From Saccharina japonica (Eukaryota; Sar; Phaeophyceae; Laminariales; Laminariaceae), in contig MEHQ01000823.1 in assembly GCA_008828725.1 (NCBI GenBank), forward strand, positions 242,339 to 306,338: 64,000 nucleotides of DNA. Reading direction: 5' to 3'. This document shows positions 36,567-50,100 of the stretch, one piece after another. The notes beneath the pieces were generated by a model that saw nothing but the letters and a program-made list of their open reading frames with translations, was not told where the DNA came from and searched no databases. The translations under genes were made by a program, and so were the position numbers. Each line of letters opens with the position of its first letter. The stretch's first letter is position 1.

Positions 36567-36610
36567 AAATCAACGTGGGGTGTCGAAAAATAATATTTCG
36601 ACCACCCTCG
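36567..36610. repeat. hairpin motif shared with 18955-18990
   Basis: GGTGTCGAAAAATA-TATTTCGACCACCCTCG forms an imperfect stem. The same ~32 bp occurs at the right edge of the degenerate MITE-B relative. It may be a terminus of another small element. Confidence 0.45.
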
Positions 36611-38239
36611 CGGACAGTGTGATATCCGAAGCCCGGCCCTGCCTGCAGGAAATCCAGCGCTCCCACCAGCTTACCCAGCAATAACGAGCGAGTTCAGTGC
36701 CGCCTCCCGGAGGGGCCTTGTTTGTAAATAATGGTCGATAACTTTCACGATATCTCCGCACAACATCCAGGCCCTAGGCCAACGCAGTTGGAGAATCGGT
36801 CGAGTTCCTATCGATAATACATACTACTGGTCTATTATAGGCCGCTGTGAAGGATTTCGCTCCAGCTCGTGTGGCAGACGCACATCACACAGCAGCATAG
36901 CCACACGCCTCAGTATTCACGACAGTTGAGATATGATACCTCTTCGATAGAGTGGGAAGGACAGAGCGTAGGCGTCTGCGGCTAGCTGCGCTGCCTGCTG
37001 TGCAGCATGAAATTACACTCTGGCGGCCGCTGTCGGAGAGAGTGCAGCTGAGGTGTTAGAGGAGCACGTACGTACGTGCTTCATTCACATAAGAAATATT
37101 TTTGGGCCTTCCATCGGGCAATGTGCCCCATGAGCTTCAAGGCTTGGATCGCTCATGAGCACTTCGAAATAACAAAACCACGGGAACAAAAAGGGGGCCC
37201 TCTGCACAAAGTCTAACTCCATTCTGTACCTACGTACGGTAGTTCTGGCTTGGGAATAAAAATGTGTTGCGTTCTGGTTCATAGATCAATATTAGGTATA
37301 TGCCATATTAGATACGAAATCGAACGGTATTCTGCTGGTAGCGGCACACAGACAGGAATCGTTCAACGTATCCCACAACTATTCAATCAACGAGCAGGCA
37401 TATTCCGACATGACCCCATGAACGAACATGTAGATGCTCACCAATCGTTCGTCAACCAAAATACAAAATCTACAACTACTCCATCAACGAAGGTACAGAC
37501 TCTACCAATCCCACCTAAGACCGTACCGATTCAACCTAGTTTTTCGAAACATGCAGATTCCACCAGTTATTCCACCGACAAACAACTCAATATCAAACAG
37601 ACTCGCAATCACCAGGCCTAAACACAAACGGGCAGGCAAGAAGTACTCGGTTGGGAAAAGCGAGTTTTACGTTGGCAGAGTCATCTTGTTTGTTCACGTT
37701 GTCCTCATCGACCGATTATTACGACAAACAGGAATAGAGTAAAGCTGAACTTTCACATCCCGGCTCTTTCTGCTGCTGCAGGACGTACCCACGCGCTCAA
37801 ACACACCCACACGCAGAAGCACCGTTCGTGGCTGCCACGATGGCGAACGATCCAAGCGCACCTGTCGTACCGTGGCTACCTAGTGTTTGAGGGCCGTTGT
37901 CGGACCTCAGAAACAGCAGCAGAGAGAGCGAAAAACATGACTATCCGCGGTTTCCATGGCCTTGCTTGGCTTTGGCTTGGCGGAAAAAAATTATGTATTT
38001 GCTTGGCAGATTTCGCGACATTGAACCCCCTTAGCACGTGGCACGGACCCCCGGTGGGATCCAAACGCGGCTCGCTTCCATGCCCGGCAGCCGAGAGCAC
38101 GAGCAAATGCCCGCTGCCAGAACAGAAGCGCTACGTGTTCCGCACGAAAGGCAAATTCGTACATACAGGACATCAATGCTTACATTTTCCCATCACTTTT
38201 ACTTTCCGGGTCACTGGATAACCTTTGGGCACAGGGGTC

Positions 38240-38487
38240 TTCTCTGATCGCCCCCGGGGCTTGCCTTCGCTCTTACCGTACACAGGGTTCAGTATTCCCA
38301 CTTCTCGTCGATGTTCATACATATTTGCTATCCCAAGCTCCCGGCCTTTTCGGAATGAGAAAACGGCGCATATATCTACCATTTCCTTCATGATTATTCG
38401 GAGAACCCGCCGGGATTCGAGCCCCGACCCTCATACGCGAGCAGTACTCGAGCCAAGCCACTGGACCACCGGGACGACCCGGGTATA
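38240..38487 (-). mobile_element. divergent tRNA-derived SINE copy S5
   Basis: On the minus strand the head has A box TGGTCCAGTGG and B box GCTCGAATCCC. The body keeps the family phrase GACGAGAAGTGGGAATACTG, an AACCCTGTGTACGGTAAGAG segment and AAGGCAAG. The tail differs from S2/S3/S6. It is a distant member of the same superfamily, with a different tRNA head. Confidence 0.55.
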
Positions 38488-38806
38488 CATACGTATACGT
38501 TTTGTAGTATATACATGTATATGAAGTGTGTATAGTGACAGTCAGGTATTGCCTGTCTGGGCGTCTGTCGAGGGCAGGAAACAAACGTCGAGAAATACCG
38601 AAGAGGAGCGGGTGTCCCGTGAGAGATGGAAGCGTAGTTATGTACCATACCAGCCCTCGTGCTCTGCCGAAAGGTGTCACTCGACGTTCTGGTGCATTTT
38701 TCCTAGGGGTACTGTCTCCAGGTAGAGTACACTACATCCTCTAAACACGCCCCGCACGCTACTCAGAAAAGGACACGTCAAGATAGGTTGTACCTAACGC
38801 TGGACG

Positions 38807-39127
38807 TCACCCCTGCAACTGGTGGCGAACAGCAGGCTGCGTCTGGGGCTCGGCATCGACGAATGCATGCGCAACACATGTCGTCTGAGTATCTCCGTGA
38901 TTGGCCATAATTCCCGCGCTTGACCAATGACCTGTGCCCACCTTCCATTGAGAGCAAACCACTTGAGAGTCTGACCCAAGGAATGAAATGATATCGGAGT
39001 GTCCCTTGCGAGTCATGTGCAAAACCAGGACACCTGCATTTGTTTCAGGCTTTCTCGCTACCGCGAAGGGTAACCCACCGTGCCACTGTTTTGCATCCGC
39101 CCATTGTCCATCTGTCCAAAATATACA
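38807..39127 (-). CDS. unrecognised open segment, possible exon or gene remnant
   Basis: It is open for 107 codons after a TAG that could be part of an acceptor (ggatag) and ends at a TGA at 38807. The peptide has three N-terminal tryptophans (FWTDGQWADAKQWHGG), then VLVLHMTRKGHSD and GSDSQVVCSQWKVGTGHW. The composition is protein-like, unlike its shadow frames. I do not recognise the family. It lies on the same strand as the PMP-repeat gene, 2 kb beyond its last recognised exon, and shows no PMP motif. It could be a separate gene, an exon of something larger, or decayed. Confidence 0.35.
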   Translation of the reverse strand, partial: CIFWTDGQWADAKQWHGGLPFAVARKPETNAGVLVLHMTRKGHSDIISFLGSDSQVVCSQWKVGTGHWSSAGIMANHGDTQTTCVAHAFVDAEPQTQPAVRHQLQG

Positions 39128-39944
39128 CTATCCATATACACGCAGCCATCTGGAATCAACTTCCGCTAATATGACACACCGCCTGCCTCGTTCGTGCGGT
39201 GATGGCACCGCTGCATAGCACCACGGCTCGTGTTACGGTGTATATTTACGGCCTCTCTCAACTGGGTTGCATTCGCCGTGTTTTGCCTTCAGGCAGAGCG
39301 GTCACATATCTCCGGATGTAGCCCGACGTACGTTACCGAGCCAATGTGGACAGTTGCTTCGTCGTTGTTCAGGATATCGGGGCACTGGGCATCACGGCAT
39401 GGACAGCACGGCAGGGAGGGTGGCATTAAGGGATCGCAACTACTAATTGCTGTAGCAGGGAAACGCTCGGTTTGTATGTAGGTATATGTACCTTACGGAG
39501 ATAGTTTCAACCCTCCTATTTTGTTGAGTAGTACTACTCAACCATTCGGTGGACTTTCATTGGGAGTTCCGTTGGAACCCTTAAAAGCATGCAACCCCCA
39601 CAATAGCATGGGTCATAGTAATCGATCGATGATTTGGGACCCGGGGCGGGTAGGGGCCCCGATTGTTGAATACGATGCGTCCAATCCGTTTTTTTTTGTC
39701 TACGTAGCTTCTCAGCGACGCCAATGCCACAAGTATGCCCCCTGCGTTTCGCTTGAGACGGCAAGTGTGCCCCCCCTCGATCGTCGACGGTATTCTTCAC
39801 TTATAAGTATCACGGGACTCGCTACTCGTACGGCTCCGGCGTGTGTTGCTCACTGATAGGGAGAAACGGCGGCCGACACACGCGATATAAGCGAGATGCA
39901 TGACCGAACACCACACGACAGACTGCATACAGACGCCTGATTAC

Positions 39945-40067
39945 CTATGTTTTCGCCTACGTTCAAGGCTAAAAGAGTGCCTCCATTTTTCTTCTCGCCA
40001 CCGGAGATGCATACACGAACCACATTTATTTTGCCCGCAGCAAACAAAATTGTAACTCGCCCCGAAA
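39945..40067 (-). CDS. possible further exon, weak
   Basis: Between an acceptor-like acacgag and a GTAATC donor there is an open 123-bp stretch encoding RVTILFAAGKINVV and EKKNGGTLLALNVGENI. The style is beta-strand rich, like PMP repeats. Its required phase does not match the end of the exon at 41031-41145, so at least one other exon or a different boundary would be needed. Confidence 0.22.
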
Positions 40068-41030
40068 CTCGTGTTTTCGATGCGCCCAACAGGCCTCGTG
40101 GTCCATGTTGCGCAAAACCGACTCCCGACCAAATCTTGCGCCAGCGCAACAGCGCGACTACTAGCGAATACCTTGATGCGTGCTTCGTATACGCCAGGAA
40201 GAGTATCCATGCTAAGCCGCGTGGTTTTTGGCGTTGGCCGGGCGATCCTCAGGCAACATTGCTCGATACTAGACTGTTGAAAGTGCTGAATCAAAATTAC
40301 CAAAGGGTCTGAGGTTAGGTAGACGAGGCTATTCTGGATCGGAATGTGGTACGTACTACGCTGGGGATAGCGCCTAGAAACCCGTAGTCTCTGCTCTCGA
40401 GGCGCTCCATACCTCACCCCTAGACGGACTTCGGAGAAGAGGCGTAGATTTGACACGATCTTGGCGCTACCGTCAACTAATGTGTAGACACAAATGTTAT
40501 GTATTTCGTATATATTACCGGGTAATTACCGGCGGTAGTTCTTCTGTGGAGTATCTCCTTCGGTCGGAAATGTTTCAAGGAAGCACTTGCTGCCCCTACC
40601 GTAGCCCACTACCGCTCGAAACGCAAGTTGAGTAAAATTACCGGGAAATTTCAGCGTGGTTCCCTGTTAGAGATGACACCTATTATAGCAGTATTCGGTA
40701 TCATAGAGTCGCTGCTGGATAACACAGGGTCATCTGCTACAAAGTAGCTCGTACTGCATCAGTAGGCATTACTCATCTAGGAGTAAGTGATCTGTTCTGT
40801 ATCACGGTTGTCATGTGATAACAGCCAGTATGTGTCAAGTCGCTCCTTCAGTCAGAAATATTCCTGTGAGACAAATTGGTGCCCCTACGGAAGCCCACGA
40901 CTGTTTGCAACACAAATGGCATAATCTACAGGGAAATTATGGTTACTTATGATGTTAGTCGCAAGTTGTTCAGGAAACAACTTGCCACCTCTATAACACC
41001 TCAACACCGTTGGCGTACGTAGTGTCCTAC

Positions 41031-41145
41031 CGCAAGACTCGCCTCCTCCGTCGCAACGTTGTGGTCCATGGCGAGTTTGTCGTCCGAGACGAAGGAGATT
41101 GTTGCAGCGTTACGGATTGCTCCACCGCTTGGGGCCTCGTTGCGC
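41031..41145 (-). CDS. PMP-repeat gene, last recognised exon
   Basis: Acceptor ctaccgcag, donor GTAGGA. APSGGAIRNAATISFVSDDK is a GGAI unit. The donor shows the gene continues further left, but I could not follow it with confidence. Confidence 0.65.
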
Positions 41146-44100
41146 CTGCGGTAGGTACGTGCGGCGTATAATGTACGGGCATCAGCAGCTCACACCAGTA
41201 AAACATACATTCAAAGGGCATATCGACGAGTCCAGTACAGCAGTGCGCCGGATACTTCTGAATAGCGAGAAGCAGGAGACCCGGACCAGGCTGGATTTCG
41301 CATTTGAGGATTGGGTGCTTCTGCACTAAATTCAGTTTAAGCACGACTCCTAACGTTCGCATTTTTCCGTCAGTGTCAGCCTGTTTTACTTAGCGCTCGT
41401 TTTCTAGTGTGTGCTCCGTCTTCCACGCCAGTTTGCGTTTCTGTTTTGCCTTGCGTTCCATATGTTTTCATCTTCTTCCCAAACGCGTGCGTTCTGCACT
41501 ACTGTAAGTTCAGTTCGAACATGTTTCCCGATTCCCGTACTTTGTGTAAATACCTGTCTGTCTTTCTTGGTGCTTGTTTTCTCCATGTTGTGTTTGTCGT
41601 TTTTCGTGTCTCTCTTGGTTTGGTTTCATTGGTGTTTCGTCTAGACTTTCCGGGTATGTTTACAAGCCAACGATGTTCAAGCTTGGATGCCACACACCTT
41701 CCGATGGGAAAAAAAATACATTTTTTGTAACACTACCATAACGGCAGCAATGTGTTCGGGTACAACAAATACCCCGGGTGAACCTCCCATTCTAGACGGG
41801 GGGGGGTAGGGGTTGCCACGACCCTCCAACACAACACCCAAGCTATCGGCAGTGTTCCCGGACGCCACTGCCAACCCCACCACAACACACGTTCCTTGGT
41901 CAATGAATACCAAACCTGCAGAGGCCGGGATAGCGGCACCCTTCTCGTCCGATTAGGCTTATCCCCAACGGCGTCCCGACGCGTGCTGCAACGATAGAGG
42001 TTCAGACGCATGCTACGATAGGGGTGCACCATGTTTTTTCTGAGCTACTCGCTTAAGGAGCGTCATACCTCACCGAAAAAATATTATTTGGGAGGAAAAT
42101 AAAAGCGCTGCCGGATGAGAAATCTCATGACCGAAGTGTACTCTGGAACATGATTCGTCACAAAAATGAAAGTCCGACGAATTTGGGTTAAGGAGCCCGA
42201 TCGCTCAGAAAACGATTCAGCCAGAAATTGCCACCTCTACCGTAGCACGCGCCTCCAGTGGTATCACCTTTTGGCTATGTTCTTCTTCTTTTTTTCTGAA
42301 AGATGGGGCTCCATAATCCCAAATAGTCGATCTTCCATTCTTTGTGTTGGGATATGTTCATGTTGTACTCAGGCCATGGGAATTTTCCTCGAAAATTATT
42401 TCATGGGGTGAGGCGCGTAGAGCTCCTCTCGGGTGACCAATCTCGAAAGAGATACATGCTGCATCTACCTCTACCGTCGCGACGGCGTCCCCTGCGTGCG
42501 GCCAGCAACGAGCGTGTTGCGTTGCAAGGCTTGGGGAAACCGAACTTGGGGTACCATATATCATTGAACGCGCCAGACGAACCAAACAAAGCCGGCAATA
42601 GTCCCCGTCCCGCCGACCGCAACCAGCCTCCTAGCGCCGTTCGGCGACGTAGCCCGGTCAGGGTAACGCCAGCCGATACCGATACAACTACCTTACGAGA
42701 CGCCGAATGAGCTGATCGGGGATAAGACACGGGACATCGTTTCCGTCGTCGACAACAGCTGTCCCCGAACACCGTAAGTATTACGATGAATCGTTCTACC
42801 CTAAAGAGATGAACCCTGCTTTTTTCTGAGCTCCTCGCTAAAGGAGCCTCATACATACCTCACCAAATAAAAAACGTTTTTCAGGAAAACAAAAGTGCTA
42901 TCCGATGTGAAATGTCATGATCGGTGTATAATATGAAACTTAAACATGCGTATCTGGTAGGTCACACGAATGAAAAGTCTGACCAGTTTGGGTTGAAGAG
43001 TCCGATCGTTCCGAAAACGATTCAGCCAAAACAAATGCTTCCTCTATCATAGCAGGCGTCCAATGAGCAAATGGAAGCGTTCCAAACTTCGATCCTACAC
43101 TTTTCACTGACTCGCCTGAATACCGCCGCGTTCTGGAACTCGACGGTGGAGGCGCCGTAAGCCAGAATAGCCCCGCCCCCTTTGTTGCTGTCCCTTTGGT
43201 CGGCATACTCGCCGTCGTAGATCGTTGGGTGGTTTCCCTGTCACGCGATTCCGAAAAATCGGCCCAGGTGCATTTCTCCCGAGGTCAAGGTGATACACTG
43301 CTGTGCTGTACACGGATACCTGTGGGATATCCCCTGGGTGTGTCCCCAACATAGCCTAGATGGGGCATGACATGCAATGCGCAATAATGTGCTTCGACGG
43401 ACGCCTGTTCCACAGACCATACGTGACCAGGCCTGCGCTGTCGGGCAAGTCATTGATGTACTACAGTAGGGGACCTTTCGAAACGCCGCCCGCTCCATCT
43501 TAGACGGCCGGGTTCATTCGGTTGGCTTGAAGACGCATGCTACGATAGAGGTGCACCATGTATTTTCTGAGCTCCTCACTTAAGGAGCGTCATACCCGAC
43601 CGAAAAAAATAATTTTGGAGAAAAATAAAAGTGCTGCCGGATGCGAAATATAATGACCGAAGTATACTCTGAAATATTATTGGTCACAAAAAGGAAGGTC
43701 CGACGAATTTGGGTTAAGGAGCCCGATCGTTCAGAAAACGATTAAGCCAAAAAGTGCTACTCGTACCTCTACCGTAGCACGCGTCTGGATTACCGACAAA
43801 ATGTTTGCGCGAAAGGGAGCAGTAGGGGCGATGGCCGATGGGACGGAACTCCCCAGGAGATGCAACTCGGACAAATGGAACTCAGATCGATGCCTGCTGG
43901 AACTTTGTGAGAACACTACCTGCCCGACTAGAAACATTATTGTAGTATAGGCTCCGTTAAGAACGAAGTTTGTTTGAGCGAAAACGGCAGATCCGACCGA
44001 CCGACTGACCGACCGGGATGCAGGTACGCACACCAGTGGACGGCAGAATAACTAAATATCGTGCTGCGCGAGTCCCTAGCGACAACAATACGATCGGTGC

Positions 44101-47100
44101 TGTTCGTATGTTCGCCGCCCGCTGATCCGTGCACCCTGGAGTTCGAATCGCCCCCGCCGAAATGCCAAGAATATTCGAACAAACCCACTTGGCTGGTGTA
44201 ATATATACCTCGTATGCTCTCGATGCACAGGCTAGTGTCTGTATTCGGTACGGTTTGGAAGTGTATCCCCAAGACCGGTCTTTGGCTTTCTCTGGTGCTT
44301 CTGCCTTCACGAACACGTACCGTTTGCCGAGTTACTTGTCGTACGGAAAACGTCCTGATGGAACCCTCACTCTGCTATGGTACCGGGACGTTCCCTACGC
44401 TACAGGCACTCTGTTGTTGTGTTACATTTCCATGATATCGTTTCGGACTGACTATATACTCGTACCCCGCATTTGTGGGAACTCCATTCATTCGTGGCTG
44501 ACGACATGTCTCGATGTATTTCTACCGTAGATTCATGGAGGGTGTCCAGTTTGCTCTAAATGTGTTTCGTCGCGTTCTTTGTACGAAGCGGAGAGCTCCT
44601 CGAGAGCCGTGTGATACAATAGAGGCAGCACGTTTATTCAGCTAAACTAGTTTCGGAGTGACTGCGGAGCTCCTTGGCCCTAGATCGTCGGAGCGTCATC
44701 TTGGTTTGCGCTATTGCAGGGGGAACCCATAGTTAATAGGATCGAGTGACGCATGCTACGATAGAGGGTGCGCCATGTTTTTGCTGAGCTGAGCTCCTCA
44801 CTTAAGGAGCGTCATACGTCACCGAAATCATGGATTTTGGAGGGAAATAAAACTGCTGCCAGATGAGAATTCTCATGAACCAAGTATAATACTCTAAAAC
44901 AGTATTCGTCACAGAAAACGAAAGTCAGACGAGTTTGGGTTAAGGGGCCCGATCGTTCAGAAAACAAAAATCAGCAAAAAGTGCTACCTATACCGTAGCA
45001 CGCGTCAAGTATCGTTCATAAGCATACGCAAAGGTATGGGTTTTGGTGTGTACCGCAGGCCATGTTTGCTATCACCGCCCGCAATACCAGGTATCGTCAT
45101 TCGTTTGGATGCCCGCGTAGGCCCTGTGCGTTTGACGCACTACTCGTATACATCGTGCTCGTCTTGCGACGAGCCTGCCTCAGAGATAAAACGTGGAACA
45201 CATCTCTACCCGTAGCACGTGCCCATGAAAACCTACTGCTGACGGGTCCTACGATAGGCATACCGGGTTTTGGCTGGAATGGGTTCTGAGCGGTCGGGCT
45301 CCTTAGCCAAAAACCGTCTGACTTTCACTATTGTGTTGCAATATCGTCCATTGTGTACCCTAGGTCATGGGGACATTCGTCGGGTAGCCCTTTTATTTCC
45401 GTCCAAAATCAGTGTTGACTTACTATTAGTATAGAGCTCCTTATGTGACCACCCTCAGAAGGCAGAAAATGGCCTGTATGCAGCTGCCTCCACCTCTACC
45501 CTTAAGATAGCATGCGTCGTGTAGGAGCTACTACCCCTGCCGCAGCGCGTGCCCAGGAAGCATGCAACCAGCCATGGGAGCATCCATATCTGCTGCGCCA
45601 ACACAAAACGAATGCCGCACTTACCAATACCCCATGGAAATGAACACTCGCCTCTAAACTAATGCCGCACCAAGGCATACACGCCTGCGGCTTGGCAACG
45701 GCGAATACGCACCTCGCAGTAGTTGCGCTTGAAGTTGGCTCTTCCTTCGAACGTGATCCTGTTGTCGCCTTCGGCTGCCTCGTCGTCGTCGGTGGTACCC
45801 CTTGTGGCGATCGCGCAGCCACCCTAGAGGTCGTGGCGTAATCAGGAACAGCACCGATTGCACACGCAGTGGCAGGTAAAATAATTGATAAAATGAACCG
45901 AAATTTGAACTGCACGGTGCAGGATTGAAAACAAGAACCTACACAAAACAACATTACGTGTAACTGCGTGCGTGTACTATAATAGAGTGTGGGTGCGTGC
46001 AATTTTCTGAATTAGTACGGTACGCTGGTACAGCACGAGTGTCAAGACAATAGTTTGGTTATTTTACGAGGCACGCGGATATTGACACGATATCACCAGC
46101 ACGTTCCCGTCGCGGGTAGCTTCTAGTCGAAGGTTGCGGTTGGGTCTAGGCGCTGCCTGTATCACGCAGGAAACCTACAACAAGAGGGAAAACGGCCTTC
46201 TTTTTTTCTGTCATTTTGTAGAATCGCGGGTGCGAGTCGTGTCGACTATGCTGCAGTCTAGAGTAGCAATTCGATTCGACAGACTGCAAGGTTTCACACG
46301 CCGAACAGAGCATAATCTACTGTAGAGAATCTACTGCGGTTGCTCTCCTTCTTCTGCTGTGAGAGGTGTTGCGGGACCCGTACAACACAAATCCAAACGA
46401 AGGAAACATGCCCTTTACATTCATGAATGTTAAGCTTCCACGTCGCAACGTGAGCTGTGATGGATCCTACAGATCAGGCGTATATCGTGCCTGAAATATC
46501 TAGACCACCAAATGAGGATCGATCCCCGGGATCCGAGGTACGAAATGTTTTCTTGGTGTGATGACCGTGTGCACGAACTATCGACATATATATAGGACAT
46601 CTCCCCGTCAAGCAAAGTATGAGAACATGGGCGCGCTCGGTGAAATGCACGTCGCCGTGAAGTCATCCCCGACGTTCTACGGAACATGCCATGGAATGCT
46701 CCATGACATCTTGTAAACCCATGGAACGTTCCCACGGGTACATACCATGTGTCACTATGAACCGTTGAAAATGTAAAGCATTGGGCTGGTTGCTCTCACC
46801 AAAACCCCGACACTTTTTCCTTGAAGACTGGGAGGCGTTTGGAAATGCTAATGGAGAATCCCGTGGGATGCCTCATGAGGTCCGTTATCCCACAGGATGT
46901 CTCACCATCTCCATGGGATATGCCATATAGATATACACTTTCCATGGTTAATCTCGCAGGATAAGCTTGCAGTGTACAAGAACACATGTGTAGCACGAAG
47001 TAAGAAATTATGCCAGTTCTACCGTCGAGAACGCGTCAGCATTATCGTTCACGACGGGGAGGCGGCACAACGTCCCATGGGGTTGGGCTTACGGTCCTGT

Positions 47101-50100
47101 AAACTGTAGTATGTTGTATCGAATGCGAATTCTTACGCGATGTGTTAGGTGGTATGTGCTAAATCGTTGGTATTCCCATAGGAGAGGCTTGTGATGTACC
47201 AGAAAAGCATATATATATATTTTTTTTTCCATCCCATTTATTATCTTCGCACTTCTGCCTTTCTCCCTCCCTAGTCGTAACTCAGATCCGGGGTCACAAA
47301 GTAGGCTCCTCTCCCTCCTCCCCCACTACGGTTCTTGCCTTGATTTTTATCGCGCAGAGGGTTCAGCCGTCCCAACGCTCGTCGATTTTCATCGAATTTT
47401 GCTAACTCACGCTCTCGCGCTTTCCGCTATAGTCAAGATAGCTTTTTTTTTGTTTTTTGTTTTTTAGCGAGAAAAAGTCCCTACGAACATGCACTCGGGG
47501 GGGCTCGAACTCGCGACCTTGACGCTATCAGGCTTCGTGTTACCTGCTAGCCCACCGGGGCGACCGGCTATGTTCCGTTTGAACCCACCAATGGTCCGAC
47601 GTTATATTTGAAGACAGCGAGGTGCTTGAAAGCGCTAAGGGCAAGTATATCCCCCGGGATGACTGCTCCATGAAATGTCCAATGCAAAACTAAACACGCG
47701 ATATCAATCGTTAGACTATCTTATTCCGTCGGGCCCCACGAGGATCCAGACTTTGTCGTTGAAGATTACAAGGGACTTGAACAAGCTACGATGTGTACCA
47801 TGGGCTAAGATATCTCCACGGGATATCCCACCGGGTGATCAACGATTTGTTCCTTATAGGCAAACCATGCCATGCACTGTAAAATAGTTATAACTTTGCC
47901 GTGTGGCCTCACCAAAGCGCCGACATTGTCGTTGAAGATGGCGAGGCGCTTGAACACGACCGTGCTGTCCGCTCCAGAGTTGTACAGCGCTCCGCCGCGC
48001 CCGAGTTCCGGCTCGCCGTTGTCGGTGACGTGCACACCCACGGAGTTGCTGCCGATCGAGAGCCGGTAGCAAGGCAAATACTCAAAATGCGAAATTGACG
48101 GGTCATGATGGAATCGTTGACACAAACGGCAGCGATACCCGGGGTTTCAGGCCCAGAAAGTTGCTGAAGTTCGGATACAGCTAGGTGCTATGTTCCGGGT
48201 CTAAGAGGCTCAGATAATGCGTCGGAGTTGGTTTACGGCACGAGACATCTTCTTGTGGCAAGAAGCAAGGACGCTGGACCACGCCCGTGGTTATTAGATT
48301 TGGCAAACGGTGTGCGGTACATACACTGCACTACCTTTCAGTTCTAAGCGGCTTCGGAAGTTTGGATCTATTCCTCTGAAACTCTTGCGTAGCCTCTTTT
48401 TCGGTGTTCGTTTTAGTAGGATGCAAGCTACGACATTAAGGGCAGCGTGTGCGGTTTCTGCTGTTTCCGAGGCTTCTTCCTCACTTCAGGGGCTACATAC
48501 GACCTCACCCAAAACTTACGTTTAGGAACAATCACGCCCAGGATTATCCCGATGGACACGCCCATGGTAGATACCGACGGAAATATATAGTGAGACGCGG
48601 GCTACGATAGAGGTACCGTAGATACCGACGGAAATTTCAAGTGAGACGCGGGCTACGATAGAGGTACTGTAGATACCGACGGAAACATAAAGTGAGACGC
48701 GTGCTACGATAGAGGTACTGTATGTACCGACGGAAATCTAAAGTGCGAAGCGTGCTACGACAGAGGTACTGTAGATGCCGACAGAAACATGAAGTGAGAC
48801 GCGTGTTACGATAGAGGTACTGTATGTACCGACGAAAAAATAAAGTGAGATGCGTGCTACGGTAGAGGTACTGTAGATACCGACGGAAATCTAAAGTGAG
48901 ACGCGTGCTAAGATAGAGGTACTGTAGATACAAGGGTGCACAAAAACAAAAGTTATCGACACCACACACCCCCCCCCCCTATATTGAAGGGAAGAAACCG
49001 GAACCTTGTGAAACGTTCGATCTATATGGGGGTGCCCCCCCCGACCAGCGAAAAAAAAATATGGGGGGGTCTCTAAAACCAAGTAAAAAAAAGGGAACAA
49101 AACACGAAAAAAAAATGTTTTTTGCTCATTTCGTCCTGTGATCACATCGATCCGGTCTGTTTTTCATTCTGACCTTCCTAGGTGTGTGGTGTCGTTTTCT
49201 TTTTTTTTTGTGCACCCTTGGTAGATACCGACATAAATTTTAAGTGAAACGCGGTCTACGATAGGGGTACTGTACCGTTTCTTTGGCTGAAACGGTTCCT
49301 GTATGATCGGGACCCTCAGCCCAAAACCCTCAGAATCGCATGCTTTGTGCTGCAGACTATTGCTTCTCTTTTCTACTCATAGGCCATAGGATTGTTAAAT
49401 CGGCTAGGAGGAGCACATTTTTTCCCCCATCAAAAAATTATTGGTTTGGTTGAAGGTATAGAGCGCCTCAAGTGACCGCCTTCAGGAAGAACATGGTGCA
49501 AGCTTAACCTATGCCGTGGCATGCGTCGTACAGCACACATAGGGGCCATATCGTTTGAGACCGGGTAGCTCTTCCGTCATGAAGAGACTGGTCAGTCGGA
49601 AAACAGTTCACTCTGAAACAAAAACAAAAACAAAAAAAGGTCCACCTCATCGTACCACGCGCCGAGAGAGCTGCAAAACGTACGATCGTGACTACGGTAA
49701 AAGGCGGCTCGTTTTGGCTGAATTGTTTTTCTGAATCTTCGGGCCCCTTGGCCCGAACTCGTCCGTGTTTTATTCTCGCACGTTGCACAATGTTTCCGTG
49801 TGCGACTTAGTCGCGCCATGGGATTCTTGGTAGGGTAGCAAACGTACGTTTTTCTTCCAAAATCAGGTGTCGACTTACGATTACTGTAGTGTAAAAAGCA
49901 TGGTGCATCATGCGTCGCACATAGTAAATTTTCCCCTACCCCTGCTCACTTGAGGGGCTCCGTGCGTCCGCTAAACACTGGTTCTTGATAAACAAGCCCA
50001 AATGTTTGAAACCCGGTGAACGATCGCAAAAAAAAACTAAGGATATTATCCCGATTACTATTGAAACCCGCTGATGATATCCCATGGATACTTCGGATTA

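Noticed and set aside
37085-37282. 65-codon minus-strand frame with a Phe/Pro-rich start
   Set aside because: It looks somewhat protein-like, but it is short, has no recognisable family and no flanking exon evidence.
39941-40456. 171-codon minus-strand frame as a gene
   Set aside because: No family resemblance. Another frame of the same strand (39945-40067) looks more protein-like, and neither is supported by a full exon chain.
42342-42710. 122-codon plus-strand frame ending at 42710
   Set aside because: The C-terminal half looks mildly protein-like, but the N-terminal half reads through a MITE-like segment and no homology is apparent.
48567-48930. Regular 51-bp repeats as a CRISPR array
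   Set aside because: Units are head-to-tail with no unique spacers, the DNA is eukaryotic, and each unit contains a MITE terminus.
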